In this document: piece after piece, positions 34,936 to 43,590 of the stretch
Position numbering within the stretch: the stretch's first letter is position 1
Layout of the letters: each line of letters begins with the position of its first letter
Source of the DNA: Arthrobacter sp. AQ5-06
GTDB lineage: Bacteria > Actinomycetota > Actinomycetes > Actinomycetales > Micrococcaceae
Direction: 5' to 3'
Assembly (NCBI RefSeq): GCF_003287955.1
Contig: NZ_QMKP01000004.1
Span: 62,001-126,000 of the forward strand
Length of the DNA: 64,000 nt
Position numbers and translations under genes: made by a program
The notes under the pieces: generated by a model
The model's input: the letters and a program-made list of their open reading frames with translations, nothing else
Told to the model about the DNA's origin: nothing
Database searches by the model: none

Positions 34936-36326
34936 GCGCCCAGCACGCAGAAGTCCAGAGCGAAGCAGCACAGACCCGCCGGGCCGTGAGCAACATCCTG
35001 AAAGGCTCAGCCGGCAACCTCGTGGAGTGGTACGACCTCTACGTCTACACGGTCTTCGCCGCCTACTTCCAGTCCCACTTCTTCAACTCCAAGGACGAGC
35101 TGCAGGCCGGCCTCGAGGCGATGGCAGTCTTCTCGACGTCGTTCCTGATGCGCCCCATCGGCGCCTGGTTCTTCGGCCGTTACGCCGACCGCAAGGGCCG
35201 TAAGGCCGCGCTGACGCTCAGCGTGACGCTGATGTCCGCAGGTTCCTTCGCCATCGCGCTCCTGCCCACCACAGAGCAGGTGGGAGTCTGGGCCTTGGTG
35301 CTGCTGATCCTCATTCGCCTGATCCAGGGGTTCTCCGTGGGCGGCGAATACGGCACCAGCGCCACCTACATGTCCGAGGCTGCCACGTCCAAGCGCCGTG
35401 GCTTCTTCTCCAGCTTCCAGTACGTGACCCTGATCGGCGGCCAGATGATGGCGCTCCTGGTTCTGGTCATCCTGCAGAACGTTATGCCCAAGGGCGATCT
35501 GACCGAGTGGGGCTGGCGTATTCCGTTCGCCATCGGCGGCGTGGCTGCCCTGGTGGTCCTGTGGCTGCGGCGCTCCATGGAGGAAACCGTCTCCGCGGAG
35601 CAGGTCGCGGCCGCCAAGGCGCCCCTCGCGGCCGGCGAAGCCAGGCCGGGCACCATGCGGCTGCTGTTCACCCAGTACTGGAAGCCCCTGCTGATCTGCA
35701 TCGGCGTCACGCTCGGCGGCACCGTGGCGTTCTACACCTACACCAACTTCATCCTGAAGTTCATGAACGATACGTCCGGCATCGCCAAGACCGACACCTC
35801 GGTCATCAACTTCTGGGCGCTGTTCATCTTCATGATCCTCCAGCCCGTCTACGGCATCATCTCGGACAAGGTGGGCCGCAAGCCGCTGCTCCTGTGGTTC
35901 GGCATCACTGGCGTCCTCTTCACCTGGCCGCTGCTCTCCACCCTGTCCAACACCAAGGACCCGTTCACCGCGTTCCTGCTGATGATGGGCGGCCTGCTGA
36001 TCGTTGGCGGCTATACCTCCATCAACGCCCTGGTGAAGGCTGAGCTGTTCCCCGCCTCCATCCGCGCACTCGGCGTCGGTTTGGGTTATGCGATCGCCAA
36101 CTCGCTCTTCGGCGGCACGGTCCCGCTGCTTGGTGCCGCGTTCCAGAAGGCCGAACGGGTGGACCTGTTCTTCACCTACGTCACGGTTGCCATCGCCATC
36201 TCGCTGGTGGTCTACATTTTCGCCCTCAGGAACAAGAAGTCCACGCACCTGGACCGCGAGCAGGGCGAGGCCTGGACCCGGCCCGCCAAGGACGACGACA
36301 AGGACAAGGACCTCATCAACGCCTAG
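34932..36326 (+). CDS. MHS-family proton symporter (organic acid / KgtP-like)
   Basis: 464-residue MFS transporter of the metabolite:H+ symporter group. N-terminus GSAGNLVEWYDLYVYTVFAAYF, loop motif GRYADRKGRKAALT between helices 2 and 3, GFSVGGEYGTSATYMSE in helix 4/5, and repeat motif SDKVGRKPLL in the second half. Close to alpha-ketoglutarate or citrate permeases. Its own GGGAAGG lies inside the leader ORF. Divergent from the two-component/TAXI operon, which probably regulates it. The C-terminal tail is charged. Confidence 0.9.
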   Translation: MSAQHAEVQSEAAQTRRAVSNILKGSAGNLVEWYDLYVYTVFAAYFQSHFFNSKDELQAGLEAMAVFSTSFLMRPIGAWFFGRYADRKGRKAALTLSVTLMSAGSFAIALLPTTEQVGVWALVLLILIRLIQGFSVGGEYGTSATYMSEAATSKRRGFFSSFQYVTLIGGQMMALLVLVILQNVMPKGDLTEWGWRIPFAIGGVAALVVLWLRRSMEETVSAEQVAAAKAPLAAGEARPGTMRLLFTQYWKPLLICIGVTLGGTVAFYTYTNFILKFMNDTSGIAKTDTSVINFWALFIFMILQPVYGIISDKVGRKPLLLWFGITGVLFTWPLLSTLSNTKDPFTAFLLMMGGLLIVGGYTSINALVKAELFPASIRALGVGLGYAIANSLFGGTVPLLGAAFQKAERVDLFFTYVTVAIAISLVVYIFALRNKKSTHLDREQGEAWTRPAKDDDKDKDLINA

Positions 36327-36345
36327 CGTCCAGGGCAGAGGACGT

Positions 36346-36409
36346 ACGACGGCGGCTGGCCGGCTCAGCGGTGACCTTTCGGTCCCGGAGGGCGGCTGGC
36401 CGCCGTCGT
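36346..36409. terminator. Inverted repeat after the MHS transporter
   Basis: ACGACGGCGGC (36346-36356) pairs perfectly with GCCGCCGTCGT (36399-36409) across a 42-base interval. The GGCGGCTGGC motif is also repeated directly. Position 20 bp after the transporter stop fits a transcript end, but no U-run follows. Confidence 0.4.
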
Positions 36410-36568
36410 CGTCTGTCCTGACGCTCTGTCCTGACCTGCGTTCAGTGAGACCGAAAAGACGCAAACCGTGAACCTACAGGGCATCGTCCCGTGGCACGGA
36501 GGCTGGTTGGCTGAGGGGAGACGGGGAATTCCCGCCAAGTGCCGGCAAGGCGGGTCCCAGGGGGAGAA

Positions 36569-36946
36569 ATGAAGACATTCCGCGCTGCCAGGATCGCGAC
36601 GGCGGGTGCCCTCGTGGCGCTCACCGCATGTTCGGCGGCGTCTCCGGAGCTCCTGAAGGCCGACGGCGTCGAGCGGGTTTCGGTGGACCCCGCGGGTTAC
36701 CCCGCCGAGCTGCGCTCCTTCCGGGCTTCGGCTCTGGGCCTCGGCGAGGCCCTGCTGGCCGACGGCGGCGACGGCTCCAACGGGAACGTGGCGTCCTCGC
36801 CGGGGAGCCTGCTGATTGCCCTCGCGATGCTTCGGACCGGGTGCGTATCCCGTGGACTTCAGCGATGAGGGTTCCACTATCAGATCGTGCACGTGGAAAC
36901 GGGCCTGCCGCTGTTTATGGGAAAGGTCGCCGACCCCCGTTCCTAG
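36569..36946 (+). pseudogene. Serpin lipoprotein remnant with internal deletions
   Basis: Begins as a normal secreted serpin: ATG with GGGAGA upstream, signal peptide with lipobox LTAC, then LRSFRASALGLGEALL and NVASSPGSLLIALAMLRTG, the first serpin helix and strand. At about 36841 the homology jumps. A short piece in another frame reads AYPVDFSDE, typical of the serpin middle. From about 36871 the original frame resumes as FHYQIVHVETGLPLFMGKVADPRS, the exact serpin C-terminus ending at TAG 36944-36946. The first frame stops at TGA 36866. About 250 residues including the reactive-centre loop are missing, so no inhibitor activity can remain. Confidence 0.8.
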
Positions 36947-36973
36947 CCGGCCCGGGGGAGTGGGGCTCTCCAG

Positions 36974-37868
36974 CTAGCGCGCGCCACCCTGCCAGAGCGC
37001 GTCGAACGGTGCGCCGGAGGCGACCCGGTTGCGGATGCCCGCGGTGACAAATGACTTTGCGGTCCGGGCAGCCTCCAGCGGCGTGGCGCCCTTGGCCCGT
37101 TCGGCAGTCACAGCCGCGGCGAGTGAGCAGCCGGCGCCGGAAACGGCCACCTCGCCCACCTTGGGTGCGCTGAGGATTTCCAGGGTCTCACCGTCGTAAA
37201 CGTCGACGGCGTCCAGGCCTTCCAACCGAACGCCGCCTTTGGCGAGAACCGCAGCGCCGCTGAGCTCATGGATGCGGACTGCTGCGGCTTTCAGGGACTC
37301 GACGTCGGTGATCGCCAGGCCGGACAGAGATTCGGCCTCGACGTGGTTGGGCGTGACGAACGTGGCCAGCGGCAGGATCTGCGCCTTCAAGGCTTGGTCC
37401 GTGTCCAGTGCGTGGCCCGGCTCCTGGCCCTTGCAGATCAGCACCGGATCCAGCACCACGTTGCGGAATTGGCCCGCTTCCAGCGCCGCCGCAACCGTGC
37501 TGATGGTGGCAGGGCTGCCGAGCATGCCGATCTTCACGGTGTCCAGGACGGCCCGGCCCGGCGCCAACGACTCTCCCGACGCCCCGCCAGCGGTGACCCC
37601 TGACGCCGGACCATAGGCCGCCGTCGTAGCCTCCAGCTGGTCCGCGATCACCTGCTGGTCCACCGGCACAAAAACGGTGGTTCCAGTTGTCGCTCGGATC
37701 GAAGGACACGATGCATGTCAGGTTGGCGATGCCAAAAACGCCCAGCTCCTGGAACGTCTTCAGGTCGGCCTGGGCTCCGGCGCCACCCGTGGCTTCGGAC
37801 CCCGCGATAGTCAGGACGACGGCGGGAGCGGACACGGGGGACTGGACGGCAGCCGAAGCAACAGTCAT
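36974..37868 (-). pseudogene. pdxK: Pyridoxal kinase / ThiD-like kinase with +1 frameshift
   Basis: Ribokinase-fold kinase split by one extra base. The N-terminal 65 codons from 37868 ([20 protein letters not shown] ... SDNWNHRF) continue perfectly in another frame as [20 protein letters not shown] to 36974. The change is in A5 at 37670-37674 (plus strand); four A would restore one frame of about 297 codons. Both cysteines of the Cys-Cys pyridoxal kinases of the Staphylococcus/Bacillus type are present (DPVLICKG and SGAGCS, the latter replacing the usual catalytic Asp). It would phosphorylate pyridoxal/pyridoxine or HMP. Sequencing error is possible. Overlaps the downstream-encoded membrane protein gene by ATGA. 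Confidence 0.85.
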
Positions 37869-38275
37869 GGCACTATCCTGCCATCCGGCGTCGGGCCAAC
37901 ATGCTCGGTATGTTCACCATCGTCATGTGTGGCCACGAGGCCCACAACAGCCAGCCGGCCCACGGCCGCGCAGAATCCGGTCCACAAAACGAGTCCCCAC
38001 ATGGTGTGCCAGTGGGTTCCCATGAGGAAGAGGAGGGTGAGAAAGCCGGTGACCACTCCCGCACCGCCGATGGCCACAATGTGAAGCCATTGGTCACGGA
38101 CGGGCCGCATGAGGATTCCGGTCGCCAGGGCCAGGGGCATACCGAGGATCAGGGCGGCAGGGATTCCGAAAACGTAGCCCGTCACGCCGTGCGGAAAACC
38201 GAACAGGAGCACGGTAATGGCGGCGCCCAGCAGGAACGCTCCGGGGCCGAACGTTACCCGGTCCGGCCGGCTCAC
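37865..38275 (-). CDS. Small membrane protein of unknown function
   Basis: 136 residues with four hydrophobic segments (about 12-30, 34-55, 63-87, 91-110) and a short hydrophilic tail. No family recognised. GTG start at 38275 overlaps the TGA of the damaged epimerase gene (GTGA), and its own stop overlaps the pdxK start (ATGA), so the three genes were once one translationally coupled unit. Confidence 0.7.
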   Translation of the reverse strand: MSRPDRVTFGPGAFLLGAAITVLLFGFPHGVTGYVFGIPAALILGMPLALATGILMRPVRDQWLHIVAIGGAGVVTGFLTLLFLMGTHWHTMWGLVLWTGFCAAVGRLAVVGLVATHDDGEHTEHVGPTPDGRIVP

Positions 38276-38609
38276 GCTGTCCCTTTGGCGATGGTGAGCA
38301 GCGCGCGGCCCAGCTCAGGCTCCCTGCCGCCGTGGTGGCGACGCGGGAATCGAGGATGGCCGCCTTGTTCCTGGCGCTATAGCGGCAGTTGACTGACCGT
38401 CCGGCGAGGTTCACCAGGAGGTCGGTGCCGTCCAGCACCCGGGAGATGGCGTCGTCGTCGTCGTTCCAGCTGGCCTCTTCGGCCGTACCCGGTCTGGCCT
38501 GGCGGCCGATGGTGCGCACCGTCCAGCCGTCCTGCTCGAAGCGGTCCCGGAGGTAGCTGCCGATAAAGCCCGAAGCCCCCGAGAGCACCACGGTCTGTGT
38601 CCTGTTCAT
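38272..38609 (-). pseudogene. TIGR01777-type NAD-dependent epimerase remnant
   Basis: Starts well at ATG 38609 (GGGGAAGAA upstream) with VVLSGASGFIGSYLRDRF, the Rossmann motif, and LDGTDLLVNLAGRSVNCRYS followed by KAAILDSRVATTAA, the hallmark of the TIGR01777 family. After about residue 98 the homology ends. In the next frame the sequence reads [15 protein letters not shown] and stops at 38272-38274, overlapping the next gene's GTG as a natural 3' end would. The central ~190 residues are missing. A full-length member has about 300 residues. Confidence 0.72.
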
Positions 38610-38641
38610 TTCTTCCCCCAATGTAGTGTTCGGTGGTTCGT

Positions 38642-39298
38642 TCAGGCGCGGATGCTGCGGCTCAGGCCCAGGACGTCATCCAGCACCTTGTTGACGCCCG
38701 GAATCCGTGCCAGCGAGAGGCTCCGGGTGATCAGCGGGACAACTCCGTCCACCAGCTTCCGGGTCCGGCGCTGGTCTTCGGAGGTGTCGTACACCCAGAA
38801 CAGGGCGATCCCCATATAGCCGAGCCAGAGCAGCTCGGGCAGATCGGCGCGGAGCTTCTTCGGAGCGGGTGGGCTGGCGCCTTCAACCGCCGCCCTGAAG
38901 ATGGCGAGGGATGCCTCCCGGGCCGCCGTCGACTCGCCAGCGAACGGATTGACGGGCGACGTCGGCCGGATGGCCGTGGCCACGAAGTCGGCGCCGAAGC
39001 GGTGGTATGGCGCCATGACGTCCAGGCCTGCGTGCAGCGTGGCCTTGAGGCGGCTGCCCAGGTCCTTGAGGCCTTCGAGTGTCTCGTGAGCCTTGGCCGC
39101 ATGCTCTGCCTGGACCTGGACGTACAGCTCCTGCACCAGATCGTCCTTGGAGGCGAAGTAGTAGTAGGCGTTGCCCACGGAGACCCCGGCCCCGGCTGCG
39201 ATGGCCCGCATGGTGGTCTTCTCGAAGCCGACCTCGCGGAACATACGCAGCGCGACGTCCGCTACGAGTTGCCTGGTCTGCTCGCTCTTGGCGGTCAC
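38642..39298 (-). CDS. TetR family transcriptional regulator with palindromic operator
   Basis: 218 residues; helix-turn-helix at about 8-52 (TMRAIAAGAGVSVGNAYYYFASKDDLV). GTG start at 39298 with AGGGGAG upstream. A perfect palindrome directly before it is the obvious self-operator. Ligand domain unassigned. It is divergent from the YhhQ transporter, which it might also control. Confidence 0.9.
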   Translation of the reverse strand: MTAKSEQTRQLVADVALRMFREVGFEKTTMRAIAAGAGVSVGNAYYYFASKDDLVQELYVQVQAEHAAKAHETLEGLKDLGSRLKATLHAGLDVMAPYHRFGADFVATAIRPTSPVNPFAGESTAAREASLAIFRAAVEGASPPAPKKLRADLPELLWLGYMGIALFWVYDTSEDQRRTRKLVDGVVPLITRSLSLARIPGVNKVLDDVLGLSRSIRA

Positions 39299-39308
39299 AA
39301 TTCTCCCC

Positions 39309-39326
39309 TTTTGAACATGTTCAAAA
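39309..39326. promoter_or_regulatory. TetR operator palindrome 1
   Basis: TTTTGAACATGTTCAAAA, a perfect 18-bp palindrome 11 bp upstream of the tetR GTG. Such TGAAC/GTTCA palindromes are typical self-operators of TetR proteins. Confidence 0.75.
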
Positions 39327-39340
39327 TTGAGTATGCCATG

Positions 39341-39358
39341 AAACTGAACGTGTTCAAA
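39341..39358. promoter_or_regulatory. TetR operator half-matching site 2 and -35
   Basis: TGAACGTGTTCA (39345-39356) repeats the core of the first operator. On the minus strand the flanking TTGAAC can serve as a -35, with CATACT 16 bp further as -10, so a bound repressor would block RNA polymerase. Confidence 0.6.
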
Positions 39359-39416
39359 ACTATTCTGGCGAGTCTTCAGTGGGAGAATGGCGTGAGAGTG
39401 CTAATACAGCCAGCGT

Positions 39417-39438
39417 CCCGCGCAACTTTCGTTGCGGG
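39417..39438 (+). other. Hairpin in the yhhQ leader
   Basis: CCCG-cg-CAAC / GTTG-CGGG with a TTTC loop, 40 bp upstream of the yhhQ ATG. YhhQ genes in other bacteria can be under preQ1 riboswitches, but I see no preQ1-I consensus here. Listed only as a leader structure. Confidence 0.3.
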
Positions 39439-39477
39439 AACGGTACACCGAGCGAACCACTACGAATGGAAACTCCC

Positions 39478-40194
39478 ATGCCTTCCCCCTCGGGCCCTGA
39501 CGCCCTGCCCATCGCCGACTCCGCCCCGACGGCGCTGAAATTCGCATCGATCGGCTCGCCGTACTTCGGCATTATGCTGGCGTTTATGGCCGTGGTGCTG
39601 ATCCTGTCCAACATTGGGGCGTCCAAGGGCGTCGCGATCGGCCCGATCATCACAGACGGCGGTTTCTTCCTGTTCCCGCTCGCCTACATCCTGGGCGACG
39701 TCATCAGCGAGGTCTACGGCTTCAAGGTGGCGCGCAAAGCCATTTTCACCACCTTCGCCCTGTCCGTCTTCGCCTCGGTTTGCTACTGGGTGATCATCGC
39801 CCTGCCTGGCTTTGATGACGACTTCGGCACGTCCAAGCAGGCCGCCCTTGAGGGGGCTCTTGGGCCGGTGCCGCAGATTGTGCTCGCCTCACTGCTGGCA
39901 TTCCTGGCCGGCCAGACCATCAACTCGTGGATCCTGGTGAAAATGAAGGCCCGCTCCGGGGAGAAGTCCCTCTGGGCGCGGCTGATGGGATCCTCCGGCG
40001 CAGGTGAATTCGTGGACACTCTGATTTTCTGCAGCATCGCCGCCTCCGTCATCGGCATCACGGACTTCGGCACGTTCCTGAACTACGTTGTGGTGGGCTT
40101 CGTCTACAAGACGCTTGTGGAGTTCCTGTTCGTTCCGGTGACGTCCCGGGTGATCGGCTGGATCAAGAAGCGCGAACCAAGCTACGGGTTCTAG
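39478..40194 (+). CDS. yhhQ: Queuosine precursor transporter (YhhQ family)
   Basis: 238-residue membrane protein with about six helices. Family landmarks: ILSNIGASKGVAIGPIITDGGFFLFPLAYILGDVISEVYGFKVAR, then PQIVLASLLAFLAGQTINSWILVKMK and a GEFVDTLIFCSIA stretch. YhhQ imports preQ0/preQ1 or queuine. The tgt gene for tRNA insertion lies 1.2 kb away, and no de novo queCDEF genes are seen, fitting salvage. ATG 39478 is chosen (GGAAA upstream); ATG 39466 is possible. Confidence 0.88.
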   Translation: MPSPSGPDALPIADSAPTALKFASIGSPYFGIMLAFMAVVLILSNIGASKGVAIGPIITDGGFFLFPLAYILGDVISEVYGFKVARKAIFTTFALSVFASVCYWVIIALPGFDDDFGTSKQAALEGALGPVPQIVLASLLAFLAGQTINSWILVKMKARSGEKSLWARLMGSSGAGEFVDTLIFCSIAASVIGITDFGTFLNYVVVGFVYKTLVEFLFVPVTSRVIGWIKKREPSYGF

Positions 40195-40210
40195 GCTCGC
40201 CGCCCGCCCC

Positions 40211-40274
40211 GTTTCGACGGTTCCCTGCGGATACGATGTTCGCAGTCATCGAGTGGGCAGGGAACCCCCGAAAT
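40211..40274. repeat. 64-bp palindromic element, family C copy 1
   Basis: Arms GTTTCGACGGTTCCCTGC (40211-40228) and 40257-40274 pair at 15 of 18. The 28-base loop ends ATCGAGTG-G. The identical arm and ATCGAGTG tag recur at 41292-41355 on the other side of the same gene. It lies 11 bp beyond the stop of the AbiEi/DUF559 gene and 16 bp after yhhQ. Confidence 0.85.
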
Positions 40275-40285
40275 GGTGCCTGACC

Positions 40286-41227
40286 CTAGGCCGCTGATTG
40301 GCTCCTGAGTGCCTGGAGGACGGTCATCTTGAACTCCTGCTCGCGGAAAAGGTGTTTCCACTCGACCCGGATGAATGTCCAGCCGAGGGCCATCAACGCC
40401 TTTTCGCGCTGTCGTTCGGCAAAGATGGCCTCATCCGTGCGCTGGAAGTCGAAGTATTTCACCCTGCCGTCGAATTCCAAAGCCACTTTCTTGTCCCGCC
40501 AAGCGAAGTCGAGACGGTGCAGGCCTTCCGCGGACCAGACGACGACCTGGAGCTCAGGGGGCTCGATGCAGAGCCGGCGGACCAGTTCGCGGGACAGTGT
40601 TTCGCCCGGAGACTCGGAACGGGAATCGCTGTCTTCGATGGCCCTGCGAAGCGCCAGGACTCCGTTTCTTCCAGCCAATGCAGAGCACATCTTCCGGAGC
40701 TTGTCCACATCCGCGCCCTTCCGCAGGGCATGGTCCATCAAAACCAGGGCCTGCCTGTAGTTCAGCATGAGGCAGCAATCCACCACCGTCCGCTCCAGCG
40801 AAGTGCAGGGCAGACCGTCCACGAAAGTGACGTCCTCGGCCCCCAACTCGCGGGTGTGTGCCACGACGTCCTTGCCGTGGGATATGCGCGAGGGACACGT
40901 CTGCTGCGTGACATGAACGAGATCGTCCACGTCCCAGAGGAACAGCCCAAGGAGCCGGGCACCCGAGGTGTGGCTGTAGACAAAGCCACCGCCCGACGTC
41001 GTCAGCGTTCCATGAGCATGGGCCGCGATCAGCTGCCGACTGCGTACCCAGGGCTTCTGCCTCGCCCAGATACTGCCTCGGATGTAGCAGCCGCGTCTGA
41101 GCCGGACCAGGTCTCCGGAGCGTACCGATGCAGCTATGGCGCGGGCATTCAGGCCGGCTTCCAGAAGCTCCTCTGTTCGCCACAGGTCCACTCCAACCGG
41201 AAGACCACCGCGCAATACATTCGACAT
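40286..41227 (-). CDS. AbiEi-type antitoxin-domain / DUF559 endonuclease-like protein
   Basis: 313 residues. The N-terminal winged-helix part (LLEAGLNARAIAASVRSGDLVRLRRGCY) matches the AbiEi antitoxin/transcriptional-regulator domain. The C-terminal 110 residues (LHRLDFAWRDKKVALEFDGRVKYF ... REKALMALGWTFIRVEWKHLF) look like the DUF559/Vsr restriction-endonuclease-like fold with a D...E-x-D-like core. No AbiEii toxin gene adjoins it. Such solitary proteins are common in actinobacteria, with unknown role. It is bracketed by two copies of the same palindrome. Confidence 0.75.
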   Translation of the reverse strand: MSNVLRGGLPVGVDLWRTEELLEAGLNARAIAASVRSGDLVRLRRGCYIRGSIWARQKPWVRSRQLIAAHAHGTLTTSGGGFVYSHTSGARLLGLFLWDVDDLVHVTQQTCPSRISHGKDVVAHTRELGAEDVTFVDGLPCTSLERTVVDCCLMLNYRQALVLMDHALRKGADVDKLRKMCSALAGRNGVLALRRAIEDSDSRSESPGETLSRELVRRLCIEPPELQVVVWSAEGLHRLDFAWRDKKVALEFDGRVKYFDFQRTDEAIFAERQREKALMALGWTFIRVEWKHLFREQEFKMTVLQALRSQSAA

Positions 41228-41291
41228 GCCTCCAGCCTCCGTTGGTTGCCTGGCCGCGAAAAGACAGAGGTGTGGCTATGTGGACAACTCC

Positions 41292-41355
41292 GGTTCGACG
41301 GTTCCCTGCCCCCTAGACGGTTCCAAACATCGAGTGCGCAGGGAACCGTCGAAAC
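41292..41355. repeat. 64-bp palindromic element, family C copy 2
   Basis: Arms 41292-41309 and 41338-41355 pair at 17 of 18. The 28-base loop ends ATCGAGTG-C, as in copy 1. It lies 64 bp upstream of the AbiEi/DUF559 start and 68 bp from the tgt stop. Confidence 0.88.
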
Positions 41356-41399
41356 GGCGCGGAGAACAACGGCGCGGAGAACAACGGCGCGGAGTATAA
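41355..41399. repeat. 15-bp tandem repeat, three copies
   Basis: CGGCGCGGAGAACAA twice, then CGGCGCGGAGTATAA, with a partial fourth unit. It starts at the last base of the family-C palindrome and ends 25 bp before the tgt stop on the other strand. Confidence 0.8.
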
Positions 41400-41423
41400 C
41401 GGCGGGAGGCGCCGGGCCGGCGC

Positions 41424-42803
<1,380 letters not shown>

Positions 42804-43529
42804 TCAGTGGGCCGCTTCCGATGTGGGGTAGTTCTCAGCCCGCCAGCCGTCCCAGAGCGACTGGATGGACTCCAGTTTATGGGCACCCAGATCGAACGTC
42901 GAGGCGATGACCGTGGCGCCGCCGTGGGGCCTTACCCCTTCAATGACGGGCTGGTCCGCCACGATCAGCAGGCCGTCGCCGTGCTCCGCGTAGCTGTGGA
43001 CGGTGAGCCCCACCTGGTGGTTGCTGTGGAACCAGACCTTGCCGGTGATCTCCTCCCCGGTGGAAAGCGTCAGCACGTACGTCTCACCCGGCGCAGGCAC
43101 GTCCGACAAGCCCAGCTTTTCTATGGCGGAAGCAGGCTCGCCGGGAAATTCGAAGAACAACGTGTGCCGTTTGCCGTGCGGGTGGTGTTCCAGCGCGAAG
43201 CGGAGCTGCTGGAGGAACGTCAGCCAGCCCTGGGTGATGTCCTCGTCCCAGGCCGCCCACTCCGAGTTGTGGTCCAGGGCTGCCCGGGTGACACTGACCA
43301 ACGTCCCGGCGGACACCGGTTTGAGGTCGAAGACGTCGCCGCCGTTGGTGGTCAGGCTGGTGTGGTCCGGGGCTTCAACGACCTTGCCGCTGAAGTAGAT
43401 TTCGTTGATCTCAGTTGCCAGTTCATCGGCCTCCCAGCCGTGCCACTGGGCCACTTTGGCCGGTTCACGCAGCATGGTCCAGACCTGCGGCGCGTCAGCA
43501 TTTACCACCACGCTCAGATTGTTCGTCAT
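42804..43529 (-). CDS. SRPBCC (START/AHSA1-like) domain protein
   Basis: 241 residues with two halves: an SRPBCC ligand-binding fold (SVVVNADAPQVWTMLREPAKVAQWHGWEAD) and a second segment with similar beta-strand pattern (about 130-225). No catalytic residues expected; members bind hydrophobic ligands. Lies upstream of tgt on the same strand, 33 bp apart, possibly co-transcribed. Confidence 0.78.
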   Translation of the reverse strand: MTNNLSVVVNADAPQVWTMLREPAKVAQWHGWEADELATEINEIYFSGKVVEAPDHTSLTTNGGDVFDLKPVSAGTLVSVTRAALDHNSEWAAWDEDITQGWLTFLQQLRFALEHHPHGKRHTLFFEFPGEPASAIEKLGLSDVPAPGETYVLTLSTGEEITGKVWFHSNHQVGLTVHSYAEHGDGLLIVADQPVIEGVRPHGGATVIASTFDLGAHKLESIQSLWDGWRAENYPTSEAAH

Positions 43530-43590
43530 AGCCCGAATCTACAACGCCGGCGCAGCCCCGGGTAGGGGGTAATTCCCCACCCGGGCAAGC

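Noticed and set aside
35007..36464. 485-codon minus-strand frame opposite the MHS transporter
   Set aside because: Q/H/E-rich mirror translation of a clear twelve-helix transporter; no start signal.
39378..39478. preQ1 riboswitch before yhhQ
   Set aside because: A hairpin is present, but neither the preQ1-I loop sequence with A-rich tail nor a preQ1-II/III layout can be recognised by eye. A covariance-model search would decide.
40286..41227. Type IV toxin-antitoxin pair
   Set aside because: The AbiEi-like domain is there, but no AbiEii nucleotidyltransferase toxin adjoins it, so a toxin-antitoxin system is not supported.
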